A DNA stretch of 8,969 nucleotides. It comes from SHZI01 sp031395645 (GTDB lineage: Bacteria; Pseudomonadota; Gammaproteobacteria; Steroidobacterales; GCA-2729495). The stretch covers positions 1 through 8,969 of the forward strand of contig JANNJM010000093.1 in NCBI GenBank assembly GCA_031395645.1, given 5' to 3'. Made by a program: the position numbers and the translations under genes. Position 1 is the stretch's first letter, and every line of letters starts with the position of its first letter. Of this stretch, positions 8,268 to 8,969 are shown in pieces. The notes beneath the pieces are model-generated. The model was not told the origin of the DNA, searched no databases, and saw only the letters and a program-made list of their open reading frames with translations.

Positions 8268-8896
8268 CGATCGAGACCCTTCCCTGCCCAGCCTGCGGCA
8301 AGCCGCCGGGCGTCTGTATCTGCGATCGGGTGGAGGCGATGACCACAAAACTGCGGGTCGTCATCCTTCAGCACCCGCAGGAGGACGACGCGTTGCTGGG
8401 CACAGCCAAACTGGTGGAGGTGACCCTGCCGAAAGCCGAGATTCGCGTCGGCCTTTCCTGGGCATCGCTCGACCACGCCCTGGGCACCCGGGATGCGGAA
8501 CGGGACCGTTGGGCAGTGCTCGCAGCGGCCAAGCTGCCGGCGCCGATGCCGGAAAGCGCGCGCGCGGAACCTGTCGTCGTCATAGACCGTAAAGGCAGGC
8601 TCCGCGATCTCAAGCGCCACGGCCTTGAGGGCATCATCGTGCTCGACGGGACCTGGAGCCAGGCGAAAACACTGTGGTGGCGCAACGCCTGGCTACTGAA
8701 GCTGCCGCTCATCGTCCTGAAACCGCGGGAAGCGTCGATCTACGGGCGACTGCGCAAGGAGCCGCGCAAGGAATGGGTCTCCACCCTCGAAGCGATCGGC
8801 GATGTGCTGCCGGCGCTCGGCGAACCCGAGGCGGTGCGGACGAGCCTGCGACGGTTGCTACGGACCCTGCTCCAGCGCTCGCGGGACACTGGGTAG
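8264..8896 (+). CDS. tapT: DTW-domain tRNA-uridine aminocarboxypropyltransferase
   Basis: A 210-residue protein of the DTW family (E. coli YfiP/TapT), which transfers the 3-amino-3-carboxypropyl group of S-adenosylmethionine to a tRNA uridine (acp3U). An N-terminal zinc-type cluster CPACGKPPGVCIC gives C8, C11, C18 and C20. The name motif appears as VLDGTWSQAKTL (126-137, D128, T130, W131), and a family-typical IYGRLRKEPRKEWVSTLEAI segment lies at 159-178. The length is close to the usual 200-230. The ATG overlaps the nadC stop and has no site of its own, so translation is likely coupled; a later ATG at 8339 would remove the cysteine cluster and was rejected. There is no known functional link to nadC. 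The exact tRNA target cannot be read from the sequence, so the symbol is by family only. Confidence 0.85.
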   Translation: MTIETLPCPACGKPPGVCICDRVEAMTTKLRVVILQHPQEDDALLGTAKLVEVTLPKAEIRVGLSWASLDHALGTRDAERDRWAVLAAAKLPAPMPESARAEPVVVIDRKGRLRDLKRHGLEGIIVLDGTWSQAKTLWWRNAWLLKLPLIVLKPREASIYGRLRKEPRKEWVSTLEAIGDVLPALGEPEAVRTSLRRLLRTLLQRSRDTG

Positions 8897-8905
8897 CAGC
8901 GCCGT

Positions 8906-8922
8906 GTAGGAGCGCCTTCGGG
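8906..8922 (+). repeat. Truncated REP-like palindrome, copy D
   Basis: The plus strand reads GTAGGAGCGCCTTC then GGG. The first 14 bases match copy A exactly, then the second arm is lost and the sequence passes into an unrelated hairpin. It lies 9 bases after the stop of the DTW gene, a typical intergenic position for a REP. Confidence 0.65.
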
Positions 8923-8932
8923 AAAGAATGGG

Positions 8933-8969
8933 GACATGCCTCATTTCGACTTGGAAAATGAGGCATGTC
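8933..8969. repeat. Perfect 14-bp inverted repeat at the window edge
   Basis: Left arm GACATGCCTCATTT (8933-8946) and right arm AAATGAGGCATGTC (8956-8969) are exact reverse complements around a nine-base loop. The arm is preceded by AATGGG, and the window ends on the last base of the right arm, so the element may continue. It has no T run, so a terminator role is unlikely; a palindrome at the end of a REP-associated transposase unit or another repeat family is more likely. Confidence 0.65.

Noticed and set aside
7422..8348. Open frame on the minus strand opposite nadC
   Set aside because: nadC is unmistakable on the plus strand, and the antisense translation has no recognisable motifs.
8933..8969. 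Rho-independent terminator after the DTW-domain gene
   Set aside because: The hairpin is not followed by a T run within the window and its arms are not GC-rich at the base; the mobile-palindrome reading fits better, though the sequence past the edge is unseen.

Overview
The window looks like chromosomal DNA from a GC-rich gammaproteobacterium, possibly of the Xanthomonadales/Nevskiales/Steroidobacterales type. This rests on an aceE-aceF-lpd operon whose E3 gene starts with its own lipoyl domain, an RNase T gene (a largely gammaproteobacterial enzyme), and REP palindromes of the GTAGGAGCG type. Genus-level placement is not possible from sequence reading alone.

Layout. Positions 1-4329 (minus strand) hold the pyruvate dehydrogenase operon in the order aceE (E1), aceF (E2), lpd (E3, truncated by the window edge). 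Gaps are 9 and 8 nt, so it is a tight transcription unit. Positions 4330-4410 form a short divergent promoter region with back-to-back -10-like boxes. Positions 4411-7306 (plus strand) hold three genes joined by ATGA overlaps: an M17 leucyl-aminopeptidase-family enzyme, RNase T (rnt), and a five-helix membrane protein resembling the urate hydroxylase PuuD / urate-oxidase N-terminal family. Positions 7308-7401 are a perfect long inverted repeat bounded by A and T runs, which looks both like a mobile palindrome and like a bidirectional terminator. Positions 7407-8896 hold nadC (quinolinate phosphoribosyltransferase) overlapping a DTW-domain tRNA-modifying enzyme gene. The last 70 bases hold a truncated REP copy followed by a second, unrelated perfect hairpin that ends at the window edge.

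The genes are ordinary metabolism (pyruvate to acetyl-CoA, NAD synthesis, peptide and RNA turnover, tRNA modification). The unusual layer is repetitive DNA. Three nearly identical 24-bp REP-like palindromes lie inside coding sequence, in frame: one in lpd and two, in opposite orientations, in aceF. All three sit in the flexible Ala/Pro/Gly linkers next to lipoyl domains. The two frames used are the ones that read as Ala/Gly/Pro-rich peptide, so a mobile palindrome appears to have become part of the swinging-arm linkers of the pyruvate dehydrogenase complex. Two further palindromes of different families punctuate the intergenic spaces.
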